Shown: one piece after another, positions 50,117 to 60,056 of the stretch
Numbering within the stretch: position 1 is the stretch's first letter
Layout of the letters: every line of letters begins with the position of its first letter
Position numbers and translations under genes: made by a program
The notes under the pieces: generated by a model
What the model saw: the letters and a program-made list of their open reading frames with translations, nothing else
Databases searched by the model: none
What the model was told of the DNA's origin: nothing
From: Hymenobacter siberiensis
GTDB lineage: Bacteria > Bacteroidota > Bacteroidia > Cytophagales > Hymenobacteraceae
Reading direction: 5' to 3'
Length of the DNA: 64,000 nucleotides
Assembly (NCBI RefSeq): GCF_018967845.1
Contig: NZ_JAHLZZ010000001.1
Location: forward strand, 3,720,001 to 3,784,000

Positions 50117-53100
50117 TTACCGCATGAGCACCAGCTTGCCCCAGTCGTTTTTGAAAGCTTTGTCGCCGCCCGTGGCGCGGTGGCCAAACTGGGCACCGGG
50201 GTCGTCGAGGGCCACGCGGTAGAGGTAGGTGCCATTGGCGAGGCGGTCGCCGTAGGTGTCGGTGCCGTCCCAAGCGAAATCGGTGATGTTGTTGCCGATG
50301 TGCAGCGGGCCGAGCTCGTTCATGAAAATCTCGCGCACCACCTTGCCCGTGAGGGTCACAATCTGGATTTTCATGTTGCGGGGCAGCTCCTGGCCCGTCA
50401 GGGTGAATACGAAGCGGGCCTTGCTCACCACCGGGTTGGGGTACGGGTACACGTTGGAGATTTGCGAGGCGTTCACCACTTCAAACTTCACCTGGAAGTT
50501 TTGCGCTCCGGCGCTGGTATTGCTGGCGTCGCGGCCCTGCACTTCCAGGGTGTACATGCCATCGGGTAGCGGGCCGGTTTTGCCAGGCTCATAGGTGAGC
50601 TTGGCCACGCTGCCGTTGGTTTGGTCGACGCTAAAATGGAAGCTGTTGCTGTTCACATCCAGCACGGCGGGCACCGTCTGGCCAGGGCGTTGCAGCAATA
50701 CCGTGAAGAACGAGGCATCGGTGATATGGCGAAACTTGTCCTCGTCGTTGAGCTGAATGTTGATGATGGGCATCGCCGATACCAGCTCGCCGTTGAGGAT
50801 GTGGCGGCCATCGAAAGCCACGTCGAGGGTCGGGGGCACGTTGCGGTCTGTTACCGTGAAGGCGGGCAGCGACAGCTCGTTGTTGGCGTAGTTCTGCTCG
50901 CGCTGGAGGCGGGGGTTCACTACCACTTCCGTCACGAAGGTGCCGAACTGGTTGGTCATGTCAAGCTTGACGGGGATGGTCAGCGTCTGGCCCGGTAGCA
51001 GCACCGTGCGCGTGGTCAGATCTATCGACTTGGCTATCGGCTGGCCCGTACCGGTTGAGCGCAGGTTCACACGGGTGATGAGCGGCGCGGCAAAGGGCGC
51101 ATCCGAAATATTCTCAAATTTCACCGGAAAGCTGATGTAGGCCGAGTCGGCGGCCTGCCGCGCAAATTTGGCCGGGTCGTAGTCGGCGGCAGTGGCCAGG
51201 TCGCGCCGCACCACGCCTTCGGGCACACCCTGCGAGGTGACGAGCCACTGCTCCAGTTGCGGCGGAATGCGGGTCACGGCGTCGGACAGGGCCAACTCCA
51301 GGCGCAGGTAGGGATAGGCTTTGGCCGAAACCAGGGTGGTCAGCGGCTGCACGGCGGCCGTCACATTGGGTAGCACCACAGTTTCGTGGCCCAGCGAGTC
51401 GATACCCACCACTCTCAGCGTGTGCTGGCCATTGGGCGTGAGGTTGCGAATGGTGCTGTAAAGGTTGGTCCACTGCTTGGCCGGGCCAATACGCATCGAA
51501 AGGATGCGGCCCGAAGAGCTGGCCAGCTGCAAGGTGTCGCGCAACACAATGGTCTGAATATTTTTGGCAATGGTGCTGCTGGCATCCGGTCCAATTTCGT
51601 GCACCAGGCGGCCGGTAGTGGCCGTGAGCTTCTGGCCGAGCAGGGCCAGAGGTTCCCCATCGGCCAGCCGGCCGATGAGCTGCGAGCCCAGCAGGGTTTG
51701 CAGACGGGTTTTGAGGGCCGCCGGAAGCAAGGTGTAGCGCAGGCGGTTGGCCGATACCACGGCCACATAGGAGCCCGCCGGAATATCCGTCAGGAAAGCA
51801 CTGAGCTGCTGCTGACGAATAGCGCTGTAGTTCAGGTTGTCGAGGGTATCGACCGGCGTGTTGCCGTTGGCCGGGTCGGCCGCCGAGAAGTAGTAGAAAT
51901 TATCCGGAGCCTGCCCGCACCGCTGGTAGCTGGCCGGCATGGCCACCGGCAGCAGCGAAGCCCCGTTGTACACGGCAATCAGCAGGTTGGGCGAGCGCAC
52001 ACCACACCCGTACACGGAGGGCAGCCCCGCCGCCGTGCGAATGTAAATACCCGCCCCGCTCAGGGAAACAAAGTTGGGCAGGCTGCGGAGAGGGCCGCCA
52101 CCCTGCGTGCGCAACACCAGCGGCACCCGCGTGGCGGCAAACTCCCAACGCTTGGTGGGGGCCTTCACTTCTACGCCGATGCGCGTATCCTGCCGGAACT
52201 GCGTGTAGTGGCTCTGCGACCAGCCGCCGGGGCTACCCGGAATTACGCGCAGCGAGGACGTGGCCCAATCACCGCTTTCGCCGGTCCCCGGGGTGTGGAA
52301 ACGGGCGCGCCAGTACCATACCAAGCTGTCGCGCTGGCCCAGGCGGGCGGGCAGCGTGGGCGTCCACTCCGCCAGCAGGCCCGCCGTTATGGTGGTGCGC
52401 TGCACGGCTCCATTGAAGGTGGCCACGGTATCAATCTCGAAATCGTAGTCGCGCTGTGCGCCCAGCAGGTTGTTCGATTGCACCACCAGCCGGGGCTGGT
52501 TCGAGCCGGCGATGGCAAACTCCGTGGGGTTCAGTATCGAAACGCCCCCGCTCAGAAAAGTATAATCGATTTGGGCAGAGTTGTTGTTTTCGTTGGATTC
52601 CGCAATCCGGTTGTTCGGGTCCAGCATCACCACAAACGTGCTGCCACCGCTGGTTCCCACGCTGTTGCGCATGGGCAGGGCGTAGGTAGTATCGGGACCC
52701 CAGGCGGCCCGCCGGGTGAAGCTAAACACCGAGTCGGCTCGGTTCAGGGCGGCGGGAAACTTCCGCGTTACCCGAATTTCCAACGGCTCGTAGGGAATTT
52801 TGCCGGGGTTGGCTACACCTACGTTCAGCACAAAGTCGTGCGAATCAGCCCGCACTACGGTCTGGCCCGGAGCGGGCACAATGGACAGCCTGGCCGCACT
52901 GGCAATGAAATCGGGCAGTGGCGGCGCGTACAGGCTCAGGGTAGGGTCACCCTGCCAGCCGGTACACAGCAGCTGTTCTTTTTCGTAGTCCTGCGTGAAA
53001 GAGCTTTGCAGGCGGCGCACCACCTCGTCGTGTACTACCGTAATAGGCTTACCGTACCAGGCCGGGTCGTTGAAAAGGAGTTTATAAAGCGTGTCCTGGG

Positions 53101-55309
53101 CAATACTCAAGGGAGTAGCGTAGCTGAAACCCGATTCTGCCAGCGAGCCCAGTGCGCCCTTGCGGTCGGCAAACAGCCAGTCTTCTACCACTGTAGCGGA
53201 CCTGGTGAAGGTGGCATTGGCAAAGCAACCAGTCAGAAATAAAAATGGATACTTGCGGTAATTGGTAAAAGCTGGCATAGTGGACGGCATGCCAAAGTTC
53301 AACGTAAAAGCGGTGGAACCCGCGTGCCCGAAATAAGAAATCAATGAAACGCCAGCATTTAGCTGGGACGAAATATCAACGGCAACCGGCAGCGGCGTGT
53401 TCCGGACCTCCGTTTCGACGTGCCCTCCGAACAGCGGCCGCTCGACCCGGGCCTTCGCAGCGTCCATATACGATTTGTATTCAATTGCTTCACCGGCATC
53501 CTTAGCTCCCACCAAGTGCAGCACATTTTTGCGCCACGGCTGGGACCCCAGGGGCTCCAGATTCTGCGCATTTTGGTCGATTACCTTATTCAGGTAGTTC
53601 ATTATCTGCTGCGGAGTGGTCACGGTGAGGCGGCCAGTGTGCAGCCGGGCCACAAAATCGTTGTTGAAGTAGTCGGCCGTCAGCAGGTTATCCGATACGG
53701 AACGGGAACTGGTGGGAACGAGGTCCAGACCAAACTCCCCGCTTCGGGCCACGTAGTTCAGGACACTGCCCCCGCCTACAGGTTCGCTGGGTACTATTCC
53801 TTTGCCTAATAGCATCAAAAAGCGGTTGCTACCAGCTGGACTAGCGGCGGCCAGCCACCGCGAAAAATGGCGCAGGGCCAGCCAATTTTTCTCACCATAA
53901 AAAAACTGATCATACAGTTGCTGGCTAGTCACCATCAGCGTATCATAATGACCGCCAGCAGTCGAAGCACGATATTTGGCATATTCAAGAGCCGCGTTGG
54001 GCACTGTGCCTGCTGGCCGCATCAGTTGCGGGTGGGTGATGATAACGAAGTTGGCCAGTGCAGGGTTTATAACCCGGAACCGTACGCGGCGGGCGGCCGA
54101 CGGCACCAGCAGGTAGGCCTCGTCGCTCATCAGTAGCCGGTGCGTGGCCGAGGCATTGGCCCCGGGAAAAATAAAGCGGCTAAGGCTGGCGCTAGACCCA
54201 ACTGTGCTGGTCACACGCTGCACGTTGTACAAATCCTGAATATCGAAACCCGCCACTGTGGCCGGTACGCCGAGTAGTTCGTACGTGGCCGGGCCTGTTA
54301 GCAACGAGTCGTTTTCAAAAGCAAGACTGCGCCCACCGGCTGGCCAGGCATTAGCCTGAGGTACCACCGTGCGGATGTAGTTCAGGAAAAAGTAGTCATT
54401 CGCGGCCAGCGGCAGTTGCGCTTTCAGCTTGATGGTAATCTTGCCCCGGTTACTAATGTCGGAAGCCTGGATTTGAAAGATGCGCCGGATACGCACCAAG
54501 CCGCTATAGCTCATGGTGCCCAGTAGGCGCGGGGTACCGCTCGGGGGCACCACATATACCTGCGTATTGTGTTGTACGCCCCCGCCCCCGGAACGGATGG
54601 CATTGTCAAAAGCGCCAAACAGCGATACCTCCACCCGCGGCGCAGTCGTACTCGCTACTGGGTTCACCGAGGCTACAATGGTATCGGTGACTTCGTCGTG
54701 CACATAATCCATCACGAAGCCTTCGCCTGCTTCAAACCATGGCAGATAAGTATACTGTTCGTGGGGCAGGTCGACGAAATATTTCTGCTTCAAATCCAGC
54801 GTATTCAGCATCCTGGTGGGATGCACGGTGCCGCCGGCTGCTACCGGCTCCTGCATGTGGCGACCGGCGGTGCCGGCGCGCCAGGTCAGGAAGTAGCTGG
54901 CCGTATCGGTGTACAGGCTGAAGTATTGATGCGGCTGGTCAGCGGGGTTTTTATAGAGCTCCGCATCGAGCCGGCCATCGTTGTGCACGGCGTAGAATTC
55001 GATGAAAGAAGTGGCATCCAGCGTGGTGCGACTGCCGCCCACGTAGGTGGCAATTTCCCGGCCGCGCCGCCAGATTTGGAGCTCGTTGGGCACCACGCCG
55101 GTAATACCGGCTTGGGTCAGGTACTGATAATCAATTTTATATAATCCATCCCGCACTATTTTCATTTTATAGTACGTCTGGCCGGGCACAATCCACTCAT
55201 TGCCCACCGGGCCGGACTGGGCCTGGGCGGTAGTACTGCTCAGCCACAATCCCACCCACATCAACAGCACTACCCATCGCCGCGTCGAATACGTGTACTT
55301 TTTATTCAT
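50117..55309 (-). CDS. porU2: C25-family peptidase, PorU2-like T9SS sortase
   Basis: The 1730-residue protein has a signal segment (VVLLMWVGLWLSSTTAQAQ). A caspase-like C25 (gingipain) peptidase domain lies near residues 420-760, with His662 in SYFGHAGSTAF and Cys695 in FLTGCFANATF. Long beta-rich modules follow. The C-terminus (YPYPNPVVSKARFVF ... FAWDGTDTYGDRLANGTYLYRV) is a FlgD/sorting-like domain. PorU itself is shorter (about 1100-1300 aa); the length, layout and partner gene match what is named PorU2. It would cleave the C-terminal tail of T9SS cargo, or act in its own right. ATG 55309 or the in-frame 55327 are both possible starts. Confidence 0.85.
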   Translation of the reverse strand: MNKKYTYSTRRWVVLLMWVGLWLSSTTAQAQSGPVGNEWIVPGQTYYKMKIVRDGLYKIDYQYLTQAGITGVVPNELQIWRRGREIATYVGGSRTTLDATSFIEFYAVHNDGRLDAELYKNPADQPHQYFSLYTDTASYFLTWRAGTAGRHMQEPVAAGGTVHPTRMLNTLDLKQKYFVDLPHEQYTYLPWFEAGEGFVMDYVHDEVTDTIVASVNPVASTTAPRVEVSLFGAFDNAIRSGGGGVQHNTQVYVVPPSGTPRLLGTMSYSGLVRIRRIFQIQASDISNRGKITIKLKAQLPLAANDYFFLNYIRTVVPQANAWPAGGRSLAFENDSLLTGPATYELLGVPATVAGFDIQDLYNVQRVTSTVGSSASLSRFIFPGANASATHRLLMSDEAYLLVPSAARRVRFRVINPALANFVIITHPQLMRPAGTVPNAALEYAKYRASTAGGHYDTLMVTSQQLYDQFFYGEKNWLALRHFSRWLAAASPAGSNRFLMLLGKGIVPSEPVGGGSVLNYVARSGEFGLDLVPTSSRSVSDNLLTADYFNNDFVARLHTGRLTVTTPQQIMNYLNKVIDQNAQNLEPLGSQPWRKNVLHLVGAKDAGEAIEYKSYMDAAKARVERPLFGGHVETEVRNTPLPVAVDISSQLNAGVSLISYFGHAGSTAFTLNFGMPSTMPAFTNYRKYPFLFLTGCFANATFTRSATVVEDWLFADRKGALGSLAESGFSYATPLSIAQDTLYKLLFNDPAWYGKPITVVHDEVVRRLQSSFTQDYEKEQLLCTGWQGDPTLSLYAPPLPDFIASAARLSIVPAPGQTVVRADSHDFVLNVGVANPGKIPYEPLEIRVTRKFPAALNRADSVFSFTRRAAWGPDTTYALPMRNSVGTSGGSTFVVMLDPNNRIAESNENNNSAQIDYTFLSGGVSILNPTEFAIAGSNQPRLVVQSNNLLGAQRDYDFEIDTVATFNGAVQRTTITAGLLAEWTPTLPARLGQRDSLVWYWRARFHTPGTGESGDWATSSLRVIPGSPGGWSQSHYTQFRQDTRIGVEVKAPTKRWEFAATRVPLVLRTQGGGPLRSLPNFVSLSGAGIYIRTAAGLPSVYGCGVRSPNLLIAVYNGASLLPVAMPASYQRCGQAPDNFYYFSAADPANGNTPVDTLDNLNYSAIRQQQLSAFLTDIPAGSYVAVVSANRLRYTLLPAALKTRLQTLLGSQLIGRLADGEPLALLGQKLTATTGRLVHEIGPDASSTIAKNIQTIVLRDTLQLASSSGRILSMRIGPAKQWTNLYSTIRNLTPNGQHTLRVVGIDSLGHETVVLPNVTAAVQPLTTLVSAKAYPYLRLELALSDAVTRIPPQLEQWLVTSQGVPEGVVRRDLATAADYDPAKFARQAADSAYISFPVKFENISDAPFAAPLITRVNLRSTGTGQPIAKSIDLTTRTVLLPGQTLTIPVKLDMTNQFGTFVTEVVVNPRLQREQNYANNELSLPAFTVTDRNVPPTLDVAFDGRHILNGELVSAMPIINIQLNDEDKFRHITDASFFTVLLQRPGQTVPAVLDVNSNSFHFSVDQTNGSVAKLTYEPGKTGPLPDGMYTLEVQGRDASNTSAGAQNFQVKFEVVNASQISNVYPYPNPVVSKARFVFTLTGQELPRNMKIQIVTLTGKVVREIFMNELGPLHIGNNITDFAWDGTDTYGDRLANGTYLYRVALDDPGAQFGHRATGGDKAFKNDWGKLVLMR

Positions 55310-55382
55310 TCTATTTTGAAAATTCATCTATTTACAATACTATCCATCAGGCACCTATGCAGCTATTTACCAACCTGGGCTG

Positions 55383-56498
55383 CTATTTGAAGCCGTAGCC
55401 CAGTGATACAATCAGGGAGTTGGTCTGGGACGCGCTGCCCAGTTTCTCTACGGCCAGGCGCGAGAGCGCCAGGTCGATGCGCAGTCCGCTCACGGCTACG
55501 CCGGCCCCAAGGCTGTACTGGCCCTTCCACTGCAGGGACTGGTCAACCACACTGCTGATTTTCTGGAAGTTGCCAGCCCCACCACGCAGGAACACGAGGT
55601 TCTTGTAGCCCAACTCCACGCCCAGGCGCGGGTCCACGCTCACGGTTTTGCTGGAAACCAGGGTGTTGCGCTGGCCATCGGTAGTGGCCTCCAGGTCGAC
55701 GGCGACGAGAGCGGAGAACTGCTTGGGGAGGTCGAAGCGACGGCCCACACCCAGCACGAAGCGCGGCAGTGTGATTTCGGTGCTGTTTTTCGGGATGGAA
55801 TCCGACTTGATAGCCACGTTGCTGTTCAGCCCCTTCACGTACTCGGCCGAGTTGATGTTCCAGGAATTGAACGTGGTGGTGATGTCGCGGGCCATCAGGG
55901 CCATGTTCCAGCCCTTGTGGTTGTACTGCACCCCGGCATCAATACCAAAGCCGTAGCCGTGGGCAAACTTGCCGATGTTGCGGTAGATGATTTTGCCGCT
56001 GCCGCCCACGCTCAGGCCTTCCACGCCCAGCTTGCGGGCGTAGGAAAGCAGCAGCGCGTAGTCGGCCACCGAGAAGTACTCAATCTTGCTGTAGTCGACG
56101 TAACCGTACTCGTTTACCAGGGCGCGGGTATCGGCGATGTTGTCTACGCCAAGGCGCAACACACTCACACCCAAGGCACTCTTATCATCGATGGGCATGG
56201 AGAAAGCGGCGTAGTCGTTTTTCACCACCCCCGAAAACAGTTCGGAATGCATCAGTACGCCGTCGTACTTGTGGGTTTGGTTGGTGAGGCCGGCGGGGTT
56301 CCAGTAGCCGGCGGTGGCGTCGGTGGCCAGGCTCACCTGCACTTTGCCCATGCCCAGGGCCCGGGCCCCCACGCCAATGTTCAGAAATTCGTTGCTGTAC
56401 TTGGGCGTTTTGGTAGACTGCGCGGCGGCCGGCAGGGCCAGCGCGGCGGTGGCTCCCACGAGGGCCAGCCCGCGGGCAACAGAGGAAAATTGGGACAT
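55383..56498 (-). CDS. porV2: PorV/PorQ-family outer-membrane barrel, PorV2-like
   Basis: The 371-residue product has a signal peptide (LALVGATAALALPAAAQ). The mature part begins EFLNIGVGARALGMGKVQVS, close to the PorV/PorQ family but without the TAVPFLTITPDAR start of true PorV, so PorV2 is the better name. GYWNPAGL is conserved in the family. The C-terminus is beta-strand rich and ends in an aromatic/hydrophobic strand (VSLGYGFK). It is 73 bp upstream of the PorU2-like gene on the same strand, and the two are probably co-transcribed. ATG 56498 gives the signal peptide. Confidence 0.87.
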   Translation of the reverse strand: MSQFSSVARGLALVGATAALALPAAAQSTKTPKYSNEFLNIGVGARALGMGKVQVSLATDATAGYWNPAGLTNQTHKYDGVLMHSELFSGVVKNDYAAFSMPIDDKSALGVSVLRLGVDNIADTRALVNEYGYVDYSKIEYFSVADYALLLSYARKLGVEGLSVGGSGKIIYRNIGKFAHGYGFGIDAGVQYNHKGWNMALMARDITTTFNSWNINSAEYVKGLNSNVAIKSDSIPKNSTEITLPRFVLGVGRRFDLPKQFSALVAVDLEATTDGQRNTLVSSKTVSVDPRLGVELGYKNLVFLRGGAGNFQKISSVVDQSLQWKGQYSLGAGVAVSGLRIDLALSRLAVEKLGSASQTNSLIVSLGYGFK

Positions 56499-56808
56499 AG
56501 AAAGGCGACTAGTAAAGTTTGCGCGGACGGAACGCAAGTTACTTCATTATAGTGCGTCCGGCCCTGCGAATTTCGGGCCAAACCGCCGGATACGCGCTGT
56601 TCGGCCAACGGCAGAAGTGGCGTTGCCCGGCTTTTGACGGCCCGCAACGCCGAGGTTCGGGCAAGGCACGGACCATTTTACCCACTCATAGCCAGGCAAA
56701 AGCAGGTATTTTGGGGGGGCACCGCCTTAATTATCGAAATTTTATCGCTGATAATCAATACGTAATATCATATTCAATTGGATTTGATGGAATTATTTAT
56801 CCAGTACC
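56499..56808. other. Divergent intergenic region
   Basis: No gene is seen between the PorV2-like gene and the PadR promoter. It holds a G7 run near 56713-56719 and an AT-rich stretch at 56730-56800. A TATAAT-like sequence at about 56545-56550 on the minus strand could serve the porV2 side, but it does not fit the Bacteroidota consensus well. Confidence 0.5.
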
Positions 56809-56838
56809 TTGCGTTACAAAGTACCTACCATACATTTG
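56809..56838 (+). promoter_or_regulatory. Bacteroidota promoter TTG-N19-TACATTTG
   Basis: TTG at 56809-56811, 19 bp spacer, then TACATTTG at 56831-56838, the full sigma-ABfr consensus, 36 bp before the PadR-type gene. It is the best promoter in the window. Confidence 0.8.
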
Positions 56839-56873
56839 TACTGTTCGTCACCCACTAGTCAACCTACTCGCCC

Positions 56874-57221
56874 ATGAAACTCGAGAACACCCAGGTTCAG
56901 ATGCGCAAGGGAATCCTTGAGTTCTGCATCCTGGAAATTATCGCCCGCGGCGAAGCCTACGCCTCCGACATGCTGGAGGAGCTGACTTCGGCCCGCATGA
57001 TAGTGGTGGAGGGTACGCTCTACCCGCTGCTCACTCGCCTCAAAAATGCTGCTCTGCTCGACTACGTGTGGAAGGAGAGCACCAGCGGCCCGCCCCGCAA
57101 ATACTACACCCTCACCGAGGAGGGCCGTAAGTTCCTGGCGGAGCTGCGCGACACCTGGGAGGAAATGGCTGCTTCGGTGGGCATCATCCGCCACAGCCGG
57201 CCACCCGGCGACAGCCGCTAA
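56874..57221 (+). CDS. PadR-family transcriptional regulator
   Basis: The 115-residue protein starts VQMRKGILEFCILEIIARGEAYASDMLEEL with the winged helix and DNA-contact VVEGTLYPLLTRLKNAALLDYVWKESTSGPPRKYYTLTEEGRKFL, the PadR pattern. It is probably the transcriptional partner of the following PspC-domain gene (62 bp later, same strand), a pairing seen repeatedly in Bacteroidota. Ligand unknown. Confidence 0.93.
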   Translation: MKLENTQVQMRKGILEFCILEIIARGEAYASDMLEELTSARMIVVEGTLYPLLTRLKNAALLDYVWKESTSGPPRKYYTLTEEGRKFLAELRDTWEEMAASVGIIRHSRPPGDSR

Positions 57222-57282
57222 CCCTACCTCTTTTTCTGCTTCACTCACCAGCATCCAATTGGCCCGTTCGGCCTTCTTTCAC

Positions 57283-59958
57283 ATGAAAAAGAACATCAGT
57301 ATCAACTTGCAAGGCATCATCTTCCACATCGAGGAAGACGGTTTCGACGTTCTGAGTCGCTATCTGGCCGAGGTGAAAGCTCACTTTGCCAGCTACCGCG
57401 GCCACCAGGACATCGTGACCGACATCGAAGGCCGCGTCGCGGAGCTTTTCGCCGCCCGCCTCTCGCCCATGCAGCAGGTCATCAGCCTCGATGACGTGAA
57501 TGCCATGACGGCTAAAATGGGCCGTGTGAGCGACTTCGCTCCCGATGCCGATGAGGACGACGAGGTAGAAGCCACTGCTCCCTCAAGCGATACTGTCGGC
57601 CCCGAAGGCGCTTTTGGTCGCAAGGGCCCGTTTAGTCCCGAAGGTGCGTTTGCCAACAGCAGCGAGCCCTCGGCTCCCGGCGAAACCAAGCGCCTGTACC
57701 GCGACATGGCCAACCGCAAGGTGGCGGGCGTGGCGGCCGGCATCGCGCAGTACTTCATGGTGAACCCGCTGTGGATTCGGCTGGCGCTGATATTCGGCAC
57801 CGTGTTTTCGCCCGCTATCAGTATCTGGTCGCGCCACAACATGCGCGTCGATTTTGGCGGCTGGCTGGTGGTTGCCTACGTGGTGCTCTGGATTTTGCTG
57901 CCCAAGCGCTACGATGCCCCCGCCCCTACCGAGGCGCTGCTGAGCACGGGCCCGCTGGCCGGCCGCCGCCTGTTTCGCGACACCGGCACGGGCAAGGTAG
58001 CCGGGGTGGCCTCTGGCCTGGCCGCCTACTTCAGCATTGATGTGACGCTGGTGCGCGTGATTTTGCTGGCTGGCCTCTTTGCCGGAGGTTTCACCTTCCT
58101 GCTCTACATTATTCTCTGGATAGTATTGCCCGAGGCCAAAACGGTCTCGGACAAGCTGCGGATGCGCGGCGGCGCGATGACGCTGGAAAGCTTCGACAGC
58201 AGCCTGCGTGACCCGGCTTTTACGGAAGGGGCGGCCACCACTAACCGCCCCGTAGGTGCCTTTGTGGAAGATGCGGCCCGTGGGCTGCGGCCTTTGGTGA
58301 ACTTCGCGGGCTCGGCCATTCGGGTTTCGGCGGGCGTGCTGCTCAGCATCATAGGGTTTGGCCTGCTGCTGGCCGTGGTTGTATGCACCGGGGCGGGCAT
58401 TGGCCTGCTGCCCGCTTCGCAGAACATTGTGATGGGCGATGCCCCGGCCTACGTCATGCTGCACGGTATTCCCGGCTGGGCGCTGCTGGCAGGCTTTTTA
58501 GCCGCAGGCATTCCGGCCCTGTGGCTGCTGCTGGGCGGGCTGAACCTGCTGTTCCGCCACACGATTCTGACGCGGACCGTAGGCTTGTCGCTGCTGGGCC
58601 TGTGGCTGCTGAGCATTGTGGGCGTGGTAGCCGGCGTGGCCCAGCAGAGCCGCCAGTACCAGTACGATGCCGAAGTAGAGCAGCTGGAGCAGTTTCCCAA
58701 GCTCACCTCGCCCGTGCTCATGTTCGACTCGCGCCGCGTAGACCGCCAGTGGGAGCAGCACGTCGACCTGCGCCTCGCCGCCGTCGACAGCGGCAAAGTG
58801 GTGGAAGTGCTGCGCACCCTGAGTGCCAAAGGCCCCAGCGAAGAAGTGGCCCGTAACACGGCCCTCACCACCATCAACTACACGGTGCGCCCCAGCGGCG
58901 ACTCCTCGCTGGTGTTCGACGACCATTTCTCCTTCCTGCCCGAGGCAGCCTACCGCAAGCAGGAGCTGAGCCTAACCCTGCGCCTGCCCCGCGACCGCAC
59001 ATTCCGCATCAGCCGCAACTTTGCCAACGACCTGCTTGATGAGGATGATTTTGTGGGCAACCGCCGACCCCGCGACCCCGAGCAGCACCGCTACCGCCTG
59101 CGCGGCAACAAGCTGGAGTGCATCAGCTGCACCAACGAGCAGCTGGGCCGCGACGAAAACAACGACGACTCGAACGTGAACATCAATATCGACAGCGACG
59201 ACAGCGACAGCGCCGACGACAACAGCGACGATAATAACGACAACAGCGATGGCAACAGCCGCGGTGGCCTATCGCTGAACTACGGCGGCGCACCCAGCTT
59301 CAATACCGATTTGAGCAGCTATGGTAGCGGCCGCCGCACCTTCGACGAAACCGGTTTCACCCGCGTTTCGGTGGCCGGGGGCTACCGGGTGGTGGTGCGC
59401 CACGGCAATAGCTTCAAGATTGAGACCGGCGGCGATGACAGCGCCCTCGATAACCTGCGCGTGGAGCGCAACGGCGGCGAGTTGGTGGTGAAACCCTCCC
59501 GCAGCCGCAAGTTTTTTGGCGATGCCGACCACAAAGTCCTCATTCGCATCGAGATGCCTACCATCGACCATCTTGAGCTAGCCGGCGCGGTGCAGGGCGA
59601 CCTCGGCGGCTTCGACCGCCAGGAGAATATGCGCATCGAGCAGGCCGGCGCCAGCCACCTGCGCCTGAACGGCAACTACGCCAACCTGAAAATTGACCTC
59701 GCCGGGGCCTGCCGCACCACCGCCACCGGCCAGGCCGACAACCTGACCCTCAACGCGGCCGTGGCCTGCGAGCTGGCCGGGGCCAACCTGAAAACGCGCG
59801 TTGCCAAAGTTTCGCTCGTCGGGGCCTGCAAAGCCCGCCTCAACGTGACGGAAAGCCTGAAGGGCGACGCCGTGGGTGCCAGCGAAATAGCCTACAGTGG
59901 CCAGCCCGCAACCGTGAAAGTGGACGCGGTGGGTGCGTCCAGCATCAAACGTTTGTAG
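57283..59958 (+). CDS. PspC-domain protein, two PspC domains and C-terminal DUF2807
   Basis: The 891-residue protein starts MKKNISINLQGIIFHIEEDG, a short domain conserved in Bacteroidota PspC proteins. Two PspC domains follow (about residues 145-210 and 225-290, KRLYRDMANRKVAGVAAGIAQ and RRLFRDTGTGKVAGVASGLAA), then three or four membrane helices (about 345-460), an Asp/Asn/Ser-rich low-complexity stretch at about 622-662, and a DUF2807-type beta-helical repeat domain from about 690 (VEAGASHLRLNGNYANLKID and related turns). It is an envelope-stress type membrane protein. Start ATG 57283. Confidence 0.93.
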   Translation: MKKNISINLQGIIFHIEEDGFDVLSRYLAEVKAHFASYRGHQDIVTDIEGRVAELFAARLSPMQQVISLDDVNAMTAKMGRVSDFAPDADEDDEVEATAPSSDTVGPEGAFGRKGPFSPEGAFANSSEPSAPGETKRLYRDMANRKVAGVAAGIAQYFMVNPLWIRLALIFGTVFSPAISIWSRHNMRVDFGGWLVVAYVVLWILLPKRYDAPAPTEALLSTGPLAGRRLFRDTGTGKVAGVASGLAAYFSIDVTLVRVILLAGLFAGGFTFLLYIILWIVLPEAKTVSDKLRMRGGAMTLESFDSSLRDPAFTEGAATTNRPVGAFVEDAARGLRPLVNFAGSAIRVSAGVLLSIIGFGLLLAVVVCTGAGIGLLPASQNIVMGDAPAYVMLHGIPGWALLAGFLAAGIPALWLLLGGLNLLFRHTILTRTVGLSLLGLWLLSIVGVVAGVAQQSRQYQYDAEVEQLEQFPKLTSPVLMFDSRRVDRQWEQHVDLRLAAVDSGKVVEVLRTLSAKGPSEEVARNTALTTINYTVRPSGDSSLVFDDHFSFLPEAAYRKQELSLTLRLPRDRTFRISRNFANDLLDEDDFVGNRRPRDPEQHRYRLRGNKLECISCTNEQLGRDENNDDSNVNINIDSDDSDSADDNSDDNNDNSDGNSRGGLSLNYGGAPSFNTDLSSYGSGRRTFDETGFTRVSVAGGYRVVVRHGNSFKIETGGDDSALDNLRVERNGGELVVKPSRSRKFFGDADHKVLIRIEMPTIDHLELAGAVQGDLGGFDRQENMRIEQAGASHLRLNGNYANLKIDLAGACRTTATGQADNLTLNAAVACELAGANLKTRVAKVSLVGACKARLNVTESLKGDAVGASEIAYSGQPATVKVDAVGASSIKRL

Positions 59959-60056
59959 CCCACCGAAGATTTAGGCCGGGTTATAGCTATCGAGGCAACT
60001 TTACCCGTACTATTAACATCTATTCCCCCGACGAAAAACAGAAAACGAAGTCAGGC

